From positions 49,218,993 through 49,282,992 of the forward strand of contig NC_044573.1 in assembly GCF_901933205.1 (NCBI RefSeq): DNA of 64,000 nucleotides. Reading direction: 5' to 3'. Both the position numbers and the translations under genes were made by a program. Positions 11,027 to 21,870 of the stretch are shown here, piece by piece. Source of the stretch: Camarhynchus parvulus (taxonomy: Eukaryota > Chordata > Aves > Passeriformes > Thraupidae). A model generated the notes under the pieces. The model did no database searches. It had not been told where the DNA came from and saw only the letters and a program-made list of their open reading frames with translations. How positions within the stretch are numbered: position 1 is the stretch's first letter; each line of letters opens with the position of its first letter.

Positions 11027-11071
11027 GGCCCCGGCCCCGGCCCCGGCCCCGGCCCCGGCCCCAGCCCCAGC
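11027..11071. repeat. GGCCCC hexanucleotide tandem repeat (GGGGCC on the IFNGR1 strand)
   Basis: About six pure GGCCCC units run from 11027 to 11062, followed by CCAGCC-type variants to 11071 and preceded by an imperfect GGCTGC run. The tract is about 270-310 bp upstream of the IFNGR1 start codon. On the minus strand it reads (GGGGCC)n, a motif known from C9orf72 to expand and to form G-quadruplexes. At this length it would not count as expanded. Confidence 0.9.
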
Positions 11072-11210
11072 AATGAGGAGGATGTTGTGCTCCGCGATGC
11101 CCTTGCTGGCTGTGTCACTGCTCTGCTTGAAGTCCTGCTGCTGGGCCGTACCTGCCAGCCCCGGCCGCCTGGAAAGCACCGTCCAGCTCATCATGTTGCG
11201 GCTTGTGCTC

Positions 11211-14200
11211 GCTCCTCATTTCTTAAAAAACACGAGGTGTTCACCCTGTGGAGTGTTACAGAAAGAGCGCACTGAACTCATACGCGTAGAGGAATCCGAA
11301 CTTACACTGGGAGGCTTTATTCTTTCTTGGAAATAACCTAAATGTATATGCAAAAAATTGAAGTTTGCTGAGCGGATGGAGACTGCAGTTTTTGCCAACC
11401 TGCTGTTCCAGTGTATTCCATCTAGTGTCCCAATGCCAGGTGATTCTGCACCTTAACCTTTCAGAGTCTAGGCCACCCTGGGCCAGATGAGTAGAAGGAC
11501 ACAGAAGAACCCTCTTCTGCTATGTGCTTCTGCAGCTGTGATGAGGATATAGCAGCTATATAAGCTCTTGTCAGTGATTTTGCAAATTGTGCTTTTTTCA
11601 GACCTAAAATGGAGGCACCTTGATGGATCCTTGACATCCACACGTTTTCTCAGGCTTTCAAGGAGACAGGAAGGAGAAAACAGAGCTACTTGTCAGAGCC
11701 ATTACGCGTCCCCTTTCCTGTATCTCTCTTTGAAACAGTTCAGCTGCTCTCTCATCTTTATTTCCTGTCCCAAGCATTAGTCCACTCCCTAGGGAAAGGT
11801 GTGGAGAAATTGATTTTCTTACCATCTCATATCCACATAGGAAAAACTCAGGAGATAGCACAATTTGCTGTGTGGGAAGGAATGAGTAGCAAGGAGAGAG
11901 GAGGTCACAAGCTAGCAATGGATGCTGAGGAAAGCACCTCACTGTTATGGCCTCAGAAATCAGGTGTTCCCAGAGGTGATGAAGTGGTGCTGTGGAGTGT
12001 GGGATCGTGTGGGGTACAGAGCTAACATCTCCTCCCAGCTGTGCTAAGGTTGAAGAAAATGGATTGTGAAACTACACTGACTTTGTGTTGCAAACAACCC
12101 TCATAGACTGACCTTTGTGCTTAATGCAACAGCAAGCTTCTTCCAACCAACAAGCACTTAACTGCCTTGACTGAAGTATTGGGCACTCACTGGCACATGG
12201 ATTTCAACTGCCTGAATTAGGTCATGCTTGCATAGTATTTTCTGGCACATAGTGACAGGATGAGAAGAAAACAGCCTGACATTGTGACAGAGGAAGTTTG
12301 GATTAGATATTAGGAAAAAATTCTACCTCAATGCAGTTGCCAAACATTAGAACATGGCTTCCCAGGGAAGTGGTTGAGTCACTATCCCTGGATAAAAGAA
12401 GCGCATATGTCACATTTAGAGACAGGATTTAGTGGTGGACTTAGCAATGTTTCAATAACAGCTGGATTTGGTGATGGTAATACTTTTTTCCAACCTACAT
12501 GATTTTGTGATTGAAATTATATTTTACACAAAACTAAGGAAGAACAAGGCATCACCAGCCCTGGATAGAGTTCAAGTGTTCTGACAGTTTTATCAAAGGC
12601 TGACAGTGTACCTGAGATGGCTGTCACATAAACAGAGCTTGATAAGGTTGTGGGTGTTTTATGAAAATTCTTCAGAGACTTGAAAAAACATGAAAGAGGA
12701 AATCAATGAATAAAAATGAAGCCAGCTCTGTATGGAAAAAGTAAATATGATTCTACTTATGAGAGCTGTTCCTGGTGTACCCGCTGCCTGTGCCACCAGA
12801 ACCATGTACACAGCTCCTGGCAGAGGGTGTTCTTAACTGTGCAGTCCATGTAGTCTATCACCACCAAAACATTGCCAACTTGCTCAAATTTATCCTTGTG
12901 TTACACATTGGGGGGAAAAAAATTGGTTAATATGTAAACTGTCTTGTAACTTCCTCCTTTGTTCTTCACACTCTCAGCCAAAGTGCTTGTCATGTGCCTT
13001 TCTGCCAGTAAAGTTCCTGACAAGATAAACAAGTTCACACATCATGGGACAAATTTTCACAGCCTTTTTGCATGCTTGTTTGTTTCCTTAGCTATCCCTT
13101 AGTTGTGTCACAGGGTTACTGTGCCTTCACCTGCACGTGCAGTAGCCCTCCATGTGGTTTTGCCATCCTTGAAGAGGTAGGTACAGAATTTTCACCTCAC
13201 TTAGACTGAAATGCCTGCTGCTTTGATTCAATATCAGTCATAGCACCACATTTTCTTTAAATGCTATCATAAAGAGAAATCACAGACCTATGTGAGAAGT
13301 TATGTCTAACCAGAATTTCCCCTAGTAATTCAAAGCACTAGCTGTGCTCATCCTTCAAAGGTAAAAACAATTAAACATATACACAGCCTCAAAAGAAATA
13401 AAATTAAAAAGTGCTCATTTGTGATCATTTCGCTTCTATACATCCCATTAATCTGTCAGGAAGTTTAGTAATCTTCTCATGTACACTTAACAGTAAAAAT
13501 ACACATTTGATCTTCCAGAAGCATCATTCCTAACTCTCCAGCAGTCATTTCAAATGCATGCCCATTTTTATTTTTCTTGGTTACCCATTCTTTCTAAATT
13601 CACAGTTCCAGAAAACAGAGAACTCCATCGGAGCTCCCTTGGTTCTAATTTTAAAGTATTTTTTAAAAGATTTTCCAGTTAGACAAAGGAATGCAATACA
13701 TTCTCCTTGGCAACAACAATAAGATCTTGATATCTGACTGACTGTGCAATGGCTGTAGAGTGCTGAGCCAAGCAGGAGGTATATGACTCACACTGGCCAC
13801 TTAAAGTGCTGGTTTTGCATAGTGAAGGTATCTTGGAGCACACAGTGTGAGCATGGAGCTTGGGAATCTGCAACATCAATCCCTAGGAAATCAGGCTTCA
13901 ATAATTCTGCTGTTCATGCAAAGTTTTGTTATGTGAATATGTGTTTGTTGAAGCAAGCTCTGTGATCTGGAAAGGGAGGAGGCCAAATAAACAGTAACTG
14001 GAATGAGTAGCAGAGGTAGAAGGTGAAGTCGAATAGATGAAACAATATATGAAAGTGCCAGTATGTGTACTGATACCAGCCAAGCTTTCATTATTTTCCA
14101 CAAGCACCCAAAGAGAATTAGGCAGCCATTGCAATAGGTGTCCTGCAGTTGAATAGGAACAGGAAGAGGAAAAGAAGGGTCTTCAGGTACTCATTTCAGC

Positions 14201-15940
14201 ACAATGTTAAGCTGTTACCCTTGGGTGAAGTTGAGATGGAGTAGGGATCAATTCAGGATCCTACGGGGAAGGGGATTATTCCTGTGCAGGACACGGTTGG
14301 GCTTTTCCAGGAACATAAGAGATCATCTTGGAGAAAACTCAGATGGCAGAGACTTACAGAGACACTACCTTTCCAAATTTATCAACATTTTTTTGTTACC
14401 TTGGCCTTTTATTAGATATCATTTGTTTGGCTTATGCTTCTGTTGTTTAAAAATAACAAAAGGATATTTGATAAATTAGTGGTGGGTCAGCAAACTATCA
14501 CTTCAGCTGAAGCCAGAACAGACACCTGTTCTTTATTCTATCCAATGATTTATTTTCTTGAGACACTTGCTGCAATTGAACTGTGTGATAATTAATAGAC
14601 TATGGAAAAATGTTATCAGATGCTGTTTATTTATTAGCAGCAGACTAATAAATTATAAATGTGTTGAATCCAGTAGAGAGAGGGGAACAGCAACTCCAGC
14701 ACTTGAGGAAGCAAGTGCTTTTCTTGATATTTTTCTGCAGATATTTTCTGCAGCAGTGCACTGGACTGTCCTTGTCTGTCCCAAAAGGATGTTGCAATCA
14801 GAAAAAGGGACTGAAAGGAGATATTCTGATCAACAGTTGAAAGTGGGTATTCTGAGGAGAGGCTAAAAGTGCTTGTCTTGTCTAGTCTGGTAAAAGAAAA
14901 GGCTAAAACTGAAACATCTCCTTTCTGCAAATATGTTCATAGTTTTTAAACCAAAATATAAAGTTTAAGCATAATCATGAAATACAAAATGTTCCTGCCT
15001 GAATTAAGGCTGAAAATTACAAGAAAGTTTCTCATTTTCATGAGATGAGACCTTGGAACAGCTTCAGACTAAGATTAATGGGAATAAAAATCTAGTTAGG
15101 TGTAATAAAGTTTGTTTATAATACAAATAATTATTAAAGAATAATTAATAAAGACTATTTCACTGCTATAGCAGTAAAAAGGGTTCTGGTAATCTCTCTA
15201 GATTACTGAATAATGTGTATAAATATTAGCTGCTAAGTGTATTGTATTTTAGAGCTTCTTTTTCTTGTAAAGTGTATTATTGATAGCCTCCAAGCCTTTC
15301 CTTTTTAAATTTGTAGACAAAAAGCAAGCTACATCCCCATAAAAGAAAAAAGTTCTTCTGACAATACTTTGAAATAATGCCAAAATAAAACCTGGAAAAA
15401 GAAAAAAAAATGAGATGTCTTTCTGATTTCTACTGGACATGTGTAAAAAAATGCCCTGCAGAGCTGCACACAGTCTGGCACAATTCTGACATAGTACGAT
15501 CAATAAAGGGATGGCATGTCTCATTACATCAACTAAGAAATTAGTTGTTAAAAAGAAAATTGTCAAAATGGTTTAGATTGTGGAATTGTGCCTGAGACTG
15601 ATCTGTAACAAACTTACATAGTGCATTGTAGAACATAAGTAGAACATGATTGCTACTTAACATACAGGCAGCTAACCAAGCAGTTAGTAGTTTGTGTGAT
15701 TTTGTTTTCCTGATTTTTTTCCTGAGAAAAAAACTTTCCTAAACTTTTCTACAGTTATTTTGGTTTTATTTTGGTGAAGAACAGCACGAAATTTATGGTG
15801 GTTTTCAGTTATTGGGAGGAGAGCCATATAAAGAGGAGTTAAACATCACGCACATGCCGGGAAATAGAGTGGTGTCCAGGATTTTGAGAGATAAATTGCT
15901 TGTTGGTAGAATTGTTTCAATAAGTTTAGGGCTTGACATG
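11211..15940. other. Intergenic DNA upstream of IFNGR1
   Basis: Mostly unique AT-rich sequence with no gene I can support. It includes the CR1-like remnant at 12235-12525. Short open frames at 11.5-12.0 kb and 14.2-14.9 kb on both strands overlap one another and show no domain, signal or codon pattern that suggests coding. Confidence 0.6.
12235..12525 (+). mobile_element. Old CR1 LINE 3'-region remnant
   Basis: Recognisable blocks in order are 'tttggattagatattaggaa', 'agaacatggcttcccaggga', 'gtggttgagtcactatccct', 'tttagtggtggacttagcaa', and a terminus 'ttccaacctacatgatttt'. This matches the CR1 subtype whose 3' region contains 'ttagattggatattaggaaa' and 'agtggtggacttggcag'. The copy is more diverged than those at 8.6 and 24 kb. 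Confidence 0.82.
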
Positions 15941-15949
15941 CTTCAGTGA

Positions 15950-16455
15950 TCTCAGTCCTAGGTGGAGGGTAACAAAGCTTGGGAAGACGGATGTAGAACT
16001 GATAGTAGACACAAGGAATCAGAATTTACAGGCCACAGGGACATTTGGCAGAATTCCTAAGGGTGGGTCGTTATAAACTCACAAAACAAGGAATAAACTA
16101 ACAGAGCCAACTCGGCAACTGTGCTGAATCCTCTCCAGCTGGGTAAACAGCAATTCTGGTGGGGAGAGATCATGACCACCAACTCATAAACCGCTGACTC
16201 AAGAAACCCACCGACTCAAGAGAAGAGAAAGACTGACCATACCCACTAATTAGCATAAGAAGCAAAGACATAATTCAACCAATTAAGCTAGAATATTAAT
16301 TAATAAGAAAGATAGGTAACTTGTAGCCAATGAACATTAATGCCTTTGTTTGCTAAAATGCAATAAACAGTGAAAATTTTTGAAAGTCAGTGTGCTGATT
16401 TTGTGGATTTGCCACCCACCACCGCTTTCTGTGCAGAGCTGTAAATATATCAAAC
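15950..16455 (+). mobile_element. Probable solo LTR of an avian endogenous retrovirus
   Basis: A block of about 500 bp unlike its surroundings. It has a CCAAT motif (AGCCAATGAAC at about 16325), an AATAAA polyadenylation signal at about 16362 followed by a U5-like segment with 'ctgattttgtggatttgcc' and 'acccaccaccgctttctgtg', and an AT-rich U3-like part with 'taattagcataagaa'. This order resembles avian ERV LTRs, probably ERVL-like. No gag, pol or env sequence flanks it, so a recombined solo LTR is likely. Boundaries are approximate and I did not identify a target-site duplication. Confidence 0.55.
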
Positions 16456-19400
16456 ATTTCAGCCCTGTGTGGGAATCAGCCTCTTGCACACCAGGTAAAA
16501 GAACCCATTTTGGAACAATAGGAGGATCTCTGAAATGATGTGCAAAGATAAAATCACTCCTCTAAAATGTGCAAAGCTGGCAGGGCCATGCAGGTATGTT
16601 TTGTCCAGACTACACATGTACAGTTTTTTTATTGCTTTTTCTCTAAACTATTGATGTTCAGTCACAGAGCTAATAATCAGTTTTACAGGAGAGAGAATAG
16701 GAACCAGACACCACAGAGGGGTGTGTGCATACTGTAGCTATAATACCACAAGGGTATGTTAGGTGAAACTGCAACTTTTGCATTCCAGTGTATTTTATCT
16801 GGGAGAAAAAGCTTTCTATAAATCAAACAACAGCCTTGAAAACCATGTAGGAAAGCTGCTGGCTGCACACATGAACATTTAACCATTTGGTTCCCTGACC
16901 ACCCTCTTCCTGAAGGAAAACCGGATACTGACATTTTGGCAAATAGTTGAACCTATACAGTGAATGAGTAAGAAAAAACGACCCACAATCGCATTAGAAA
17001 ATCATACACCAGTCTTTGTTCTCATCAAAGGCATTTGTTTTTGTGGAAGTCAACCAGGAAAAAAAATACTTTTCTGGTATCTTTGATAAGTAATGCACTT
17101 TTGAACTTCTTGTTCCAGTACAAATGTTCAGTATGCAGGTACATGCTTTTATAGAGACACATGAAGGTTCACAAGCATATAGAAGGGGTTGTAGAAAAGC
17201 AATTATTCTTGGTCTGATGATCCTAATTGGAGTTGTCTACTCTCTCTTATAATCATCTGCAGTAAAAAGGGAAGAGGAGCATGGAAAAAAAAATGCAAGT
17301 CAGATGCACGAATCATTAATTCCTTCCGCTGTCTGGAAGGGAAACAAGGTGTCAAGTGATGTTGAGTGACCACCTCCTCCAGGTAAGGCACTGCCTTCAA
17401 CAGCTGACATAGAATAGAGACTTTTCGCCTCTGCTTGGACTGGCAGAGGCAGAAAGTCACTGGTGCAGGCATACATATCACACTCCCTGATGCATAAGCA
17501 CACATGCATTCATGGATCCCCTAGGCACCGGCATGATCCCTCTGATGGTCACCTGCCTGCATCCAACCCTCCCTTGCCTCCCCCACAGGTCTCCCAGTTG
17601 CCGGTTGATCCGGATGGAGGCTCACTGCAAACACCCATGCACTCACATCTCATTCCACAGCCACCCCTTGTTCACAAGGCCCTCAGGCATGGCAGCCCTG
17701 GCTCTATGTCAGCGTGATGCCCCAGCTTGAGGCCCCCTTACTCACTGGCTGGTCCAGCCTGAAGTTTGCTGGTAAGCACACACACACCCTCCTCTGACTC
17801 TTTGGGGAAGATACAGACACTCATCCCCAGCAGCTGGCACAGGCACCCAGGCTGTGACCCACAGCCCTGCTGCAGCCCCTGATGCAGAGCCCCTCACTCA
17901 GCTCGCTCACCCTGGGAGGGACAGACTGCTCATGCACAGGGCTCAGACAGACAAACACACTCATTGGACCTGTTTGCATTTAACAGATCTCTTCATAGCC
18001 TTTTCTGCCTACTTCCCTCTTTGTTCCTCCATGCACCCCTTTGCCTGTGTTCCCACGGGGATTTGCACACCTTATCCCATTCCTGTAGCTGTCCTAGTGC
18101 AGGTCTCCCCTGGCCTACAGTCCCAGCTGTTGCAAAACCCAGGGTCTTGGAACTAGATCCCTTCCAACCCAAACAAAGCAAAGGTGAGCCCATTTTCCAA
18201 CATTTACTTAATAAAAAAATTGTTAGCACAGATAGAATTTGTCTGATTTCTCTGTTAGGTTTGTTCAGCTCAACTAGACTTCATGGTGCAAATAAACATC
18301 AGTAAAAAAGAATAGGGAATTTCAAGCTGTTAGCTGCAGAGATCCAGGAGACTTTAAACACAGGAAAGTATCTTACTAATCCAGTTTGGGATAAGACTTT
18401 AATAGGAACCAGAAATTATTCTGACAGAGAAAAATAAGATACATAACTTGAAAGTCTGATTGATCTGTAGAGAATTTTGCTTTGCTGAGATATCAGATAA
18501 AAATAAAGACATTGAGATTGGACTGGGAAGAAATAAAAGTATGTGGGCATGCAGCTACCTTTGGTCAGGTGCCTTTTGGTCTGTTGAAGGAAGTTGACAA
18601 TGTATGGGCAGGCTCAGGATTGTGTAGCAAAGAGTGAAGATCAAGAAAATTTGAAGAGTGTCCATGGGAAGATGCTGTTTCCAGATATTTTCAAAGACAA
18701 AAGGCACAGAATTGATACTTTCTGGCCAAAAGAGGTGGCCAACTTAGGTTGCTGCCACACTGTCACCTGGTATGCTAACAAGTACATAAAAAGTGTAATA
18801 CTGCTACCAGTAAGGACCAGAGTCCAGAACTCCCCTTCTACTGGAGGTCTCTGATCACTGGCCTTCACAGCCAGGCTTCCTCTCTCCCTGGCCAGGTGCA
18901 TCTTCAGCATGGAGAACAGGCAGTGGGGAGTGCCGCCCTCTGGAATCCTGCATAGATACCTCCATTGGAGCCCCTTGGGCAACAGCAAAGGTTTTTCTCA
19001 GCAAAAATGTATAATGAAGGCTATGTGTGGCAAGGTGTTTGTACATGAATGCTCTTCAGAGTTTTGGCTTCTCTCTAATAGTTGCATTTTTGCTATTTGC
19101 AATCTGTTGTTATTTCTTTTTCCTTCACTTTCTTTGGTCCATACAGAATGCCATGCCTCTGAACTTCCCTGGGAAGATGGGCAGAGCTGAGGGAGAAGGC
19201 ATTTGAATTGGTGAGACTGCAAAGCTTCACTGCAGCTGGCAGACACAACTGCAGTCATGCACCAAGGGCATGTGCACCTTCTGTGGTGGAAACAGCCAGA
19301 GCTGCTGCTCGAACAGAGGCCACAGTGCAAATCAGATGAACTTTGTGAACACGGTGGTAAGGGAAACGTGGTAGAAAACAATTTCAGAAGGGTGTGAAGA

Positions 19401-21454
19401 ACAGGAAGGAAAAGTAGAAAACTCCTTGAAACTATGTACAGAGGAAATAATTAATAGGGAATTAAACAAAGAACAGGAACATTTTAGGAAGAGCAGTGCT
19501 TCAGAGGGAGCTTGACTGTATTATGAAACACATTTCTTCTTGTTGTTTGCTTCTTACTATTTTCAGGTTCTGATAGAAAAGAAATGATGCTCAATCTTAA
19601 CTTTTTGCTTATAAAGGAAACCAAATCCCTGAAAGTTTCTGTAAGTTAGAATCAAAAGAAGTAACTGTGTTCAGTAAATAATAGCAGATACGAGATAAAC
19701 AGTGAAGACCCAAGATAGCATTTCATACACTGTGAATCTTGTTAATATAAAGTAAATATGAACTTTACTTTCACTTTACAGATTGAGGATAAAATCTTCC
19801 TTTTCATATTAGTCTCAAAATAGCAATAATATGGTATGAAAGAAAAAAATGGTTTTTTTTAAATTTTCATCCTTTTTCTTCTAATGCTATGCATTTTGAA
19901 CAAAATTTAATAAATATGAAGATATGCAATGAAACTCTACTCAGCTGTTAAGCCATGACATGAAAGTACTGCTTTTCACAGGATTGTGTCAGTGATGTTG
20001 GGCTAAGTCTGAAGTTTGCCAGCAATTTTGGGCTGCAAAACAGTCCCTGTGCTTTCCATTAACTTTTTTGGTTTCTGGGCAGAAGCCAAAAGTGCTTCTC
20101 TCATTTTTGATTTTTTTTTTCCTATGGCAGCCTACCATGTACTGAGATATTTCACCACATCTTGTGCTGCAATCCAAACCTTGATATATTAGCAATGCAC
20201 TGCATGCCACAGAGTTCTGAGGGGGGACCATGAGGCCTTTGTGCAGTTTCATGCTTCAGTGTCTTGACTGTTTATATTGACTAGATGGCTTAAAAATTTA
20301 AGTGCATCCAGGAAAGAGTAATTTGAGATCTGGAAATTGTTCCTTGTGAAAAGAAAGCAAACAAGTTGTTTAGTACAGTTTATCTGGCAAAGGGCAAATT
20401 GTGGTCTCCCTAGACATGAAGTGTTTTCTGATAGAAGACAGATCTTCAGTCTAGGGAAAATGTTGTAAACAGATGCAATTCATAAAAGGTATTTACATCC
20501 TGTCAGAACAAATTCTGCAGAAAACAGACAGGATCTTTAGCACTTAATATTAAATCAAGATCACAGATCTTTCTTGAAAATATGCCATAGCCTAACAGAA
20601 GTTCTAGGATTAGTCCAGAAACTAAGAAGTGTAATGCAGGAATTAAGAAGAGGTCACACTGTACAAAGGTGGACTAGGTGATCCTTATTGTCTCTTCAAT
20701 TCAATTATACAAGAGTACATGAGAATCTGCAAAAATTACCAACTGTGGTTAGTAAAGAGTTGTGCAAGAAGGTGCATGATAGGGAACATTTCAACTACCA
20801 CTTCCCTTAAGAAGTTTTGAAATCCTTTTTCTGTGTTGTCTGCAGAACTTTAAAAAAACTAGAAGAGAGCCTCAGTTCCTAAATAAACTGAGATTACACA
20901 CCACAGGACATGCAGAAGACACGAGAACCCTTAGAGATTTCCAGGCTTCTTATAGGAAGGAGAACTGATGACAGAGCATGTTATTTTCCTGACAAAAACA
21001 TGTTTATTTGCAATAATGTCTCATACCTTCTTTATTTTGGTTTGGTTTGGCTTGATTTTAACTTGTTAATGTGCGGAGAGTGGAAGACTTCAGATGAAGT
21101 TTATTAGAGAAGTCCTCTGGTTGAGTCAAGAGGTGCCGAAATCCCCTTGCTTCCTAAATGCCTTCTCAGAGAATAGTCTAGGTGCAGCTACGTCCAGTCT
21201 TAGCCTTAGACTTTGTCAAGGGTTTAAGTTTAAGGAATTAGAGAGGTGCCATCTTTGCACAACTTTGTCCCATGGTCTTAATGATGGCAAATCAGATATA
21301 TTTCTATGAAAATGAATTCTTATAATAAATGATTAGACAAAAAGATCTTAATCATAATTATTTGCTAGTGAAAGTTAAAATTACTCATAGTGGATAGGAT
21401 AGTGCACTATATCAAAGCAGTTGTATTAAACCTAGCAAAAAGAGGGAATAATTA
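16456..21454. other. Intergenic DNA, no gene recognised
   Basis: Mixed composition. A CT-rich and C-rich block at about 17.5-18.1 kb gives several overlapping open frames that are low-complexity and not gene-like. A short CR1 tail lies at 18128-18172, and the sequence at 20.66-20.71 kb ('gtggactaggtgatcc') may be another very decayed CR1 end. The remainder (18.2-21.4 kb) is AT-rich unique sequence in which I see nothing. Confidence 0.55.
18128..18172 (+). mobile_element. Short CR1-like 3' tail
   Basis: The string 'agggtcttggaactagatcc' followed by 'cttccaacccaaac' matches the CR1 3' end ('...ttggactagatgatcc...cccttccaaccc'). Only about 45 bp is recognisable, so the assignment is tentative. 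Confidence 0.4.
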
Positions 21455-21870
21455 AAGGAGAGATTGATGTAACTCCCCCATACCAACAACCAAGGACTTA
21501 ATCTCTTTCAGTCAGCCTTGAGGGGTCTCCCTGGGGGATGTCCCCTACCCAAGGGAGGAATCCCCACCCACTCCAAGAAGGAATATGTTAGAAGAACTGA
21601 ACCATATCAGAGTAGGCTGGACTTCCATAGTATAAAGTGATTGACTTCCAGTCGCAGGTCTCCAGCTGTCTCACTGTCAGGATGTTGATATGGGGTTGGA
21701 GACCCAGACTCGTTTTAGCATAATTCAACACCAAAAGCAGCACATGATTCCCCCTCTCACTCCTTGCAAACAGAGCATTGTCCCTGACCTCATTCCAGGC
21801 CGATGAGTCCTGCTAGACTTGTATATAAATAAAGGGCTGGAGAAAATCTTCCTGTTCGTTCTTGGGGTCT
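21455..21870 (+). mobile_element. Probable solo LTR (second), endogenous retrovirus
   Basis: A distinct block of about 415 bp ending in a compact promoter/poly(A) arrangement: 'cttgtatataaataaagggc' at about 21817-21836 contains TATATAAA overlapping AATAAA, followed by a GT-rich stretch 'cttggggtcttgtgtgtgc' suited to 3'-end processing. The upstream part is C-rich with 'gggatgtcccctacccaagg', typical of LTR U3 regions. No internal retroviral coding sequence adjoins it. Boundaries and family are uncertain; a DNA transposon or unrelated promoter is possible. Confidence 0.42.

Larger units (their letters stand above)
10300..11210. promoter_or_regulatory. IFNGR1: CpG island and promoter region of IFNGR1
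   Basis: GC content and CpG density rise sharply from about 10.05 kb, peak between 10.3 and 11.1 kb and fall off by about 11.2 kb. The island covers IFNGR1 exon 1, the start of intron 1 and the upstream region. GC boxes of the form GGGGCGGG are visible at 10872-10879 and 10901-10908, roughly 110-150 bp upstream of the start codon. No convincing TATA box is seen at the expected position, consistent with a housekeeping-type CpG promoter. The exact transcription start cannot be read from sequence alone. Confidence 0.8.

Noticed and set aside
11072..11275. Plus-strand signal-peptide-like start (MPLLAVSLLCLKSCCWAVPAS) that could suggest a divergent secreted protein
   Set aside because: The frame continues without homology to its stop at about 11.34 kb, no exon series follows, and the hydrophobic run is easily produced by CTG-rich DNA.
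10044..11336. 430-codon plus-strand open frame and 330- and 267-codon minus-strand frames through the CpG island
   Set aside because: All three overlap in GC-rich DNA where stop codons are rare, their products are Pro/Arg/Ala/Gly-rich without domains, and only the IFNGR1 signal-peptide segment inside the 267-codon frame is supported.
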